From Prevotellaceae bacterium (GTDB taxonomy: Bacteria > Bacteroidota > Bacteroidia > Bacteroidales > UBA932), in assembly GCA_031289995.1 (NCBI GenBank), contig JAITOI010000199.1, forward strand, positions 1 through 5,555: 5,555 bases of DNA. Reading direction: 5' to 3'. Shown here one piece after another: positions 5,513 through 5,555 of this stretch. The notes under the pieces were generated by a model. The model was not told the DNA's origin. It did not search any database and saw only the letters and a list, made by a program, of their open reading frames with translations. A program made the position numbers and the translations under genes. The number at the start of each line of letters is the position of its first letter. Positions within the stretch are counted from its first letter, which is position 1.

Positions 5513-5541
5513 AAAAAAACAGGCAAATTCTTTGCACCTGT
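5513..5541 (-). terminator. Intrinsic terminator for a minus-strand gene beyond the right edge
   Basis: On the minus strand ACAGG (5541-5537) pairs with CCTGT (5523-5519), and CAAA (5534-5531) pairs with TTTG (5527-5524), leaving a 2-base bulge and a 3-base loop. A run of six to seven T follows (5519-5513). An A-rich stretch precedes the stem. The orientation implies a gene transcribed leftward that ends just outside the window, consistent with all other genes here. Confidence 0.55.
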
Positions 5542-5555
5542 AAAAATTTTTAATT

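Overview
The window looks like a chromosomal fragment from a member of the Bacteroidetes, most likely Bacteroidales. Three things point there. The promoters match the Bacteroides consensus (TTG, then TAnnTTTG). Starts are preceded by A-rich leaders rather than clear Shine-Dalgarno sites. The transketolase has the version of the cofactor-binding segment I associate with this group. No rRNA, tRNA, integrase, transposase, CRISPR array or phage gene is visible. Coding DNA is GC-rich, while much of the non-coding DNA is AT-rich or repetitive. All supported genes lie on the minus strand.

Layout from left to right: (1) positions 1-794 hold the N-terminal 264 codons of a secreted protein that runs off the left edge. 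It begins with a clear signal peptide and is followed by a predicted beta-rich, Ser/Thr/Gly-rich region. (2) 795-1611 is an intergenic stretch of about 0.8 kb. It has a 15-bp tandem duplication, a 12-G homopolymer, an orphan minus-strand promoter and two adjacent hairpins just downstream of the transketolase. (3) 1612-3636 is a complete transketolase. (4) 3673-4674 is a complete ROK-family sugar kinase, probably glucokinase, 36 bp upstream of the transketolase and probably co-transcribed with it from a promoter at 4725-4757. (5) 4675-5555 has no gene. It contains a short-unit repeat array, a 569-bp nested imperfect inverted repeat (4869-5437) and, at the right edge, a minus-strand terminator for a gene outside the window.

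The two metabolic genes fit together. The kinase would make a hexose 6-phosphate, and transketolase moves two-carbon units between sugar phosphates in the non-oxidative pentose phosphate pathway. The pair is bracketed by two arrays of a GTGCGAC-like 7-8 bp repeat in opposite orientation; the left array supplies the stop codon of the transketolase.

I see no clear new multi-gene system. The parts most worth a second look are non-coding: the 569-bp nested inverted repeat with its asymmetric 14-bp tandem array, the paired short-unit arrays, and the orphan promoter with the poly-G tract upstream of the secreted-protein gene.
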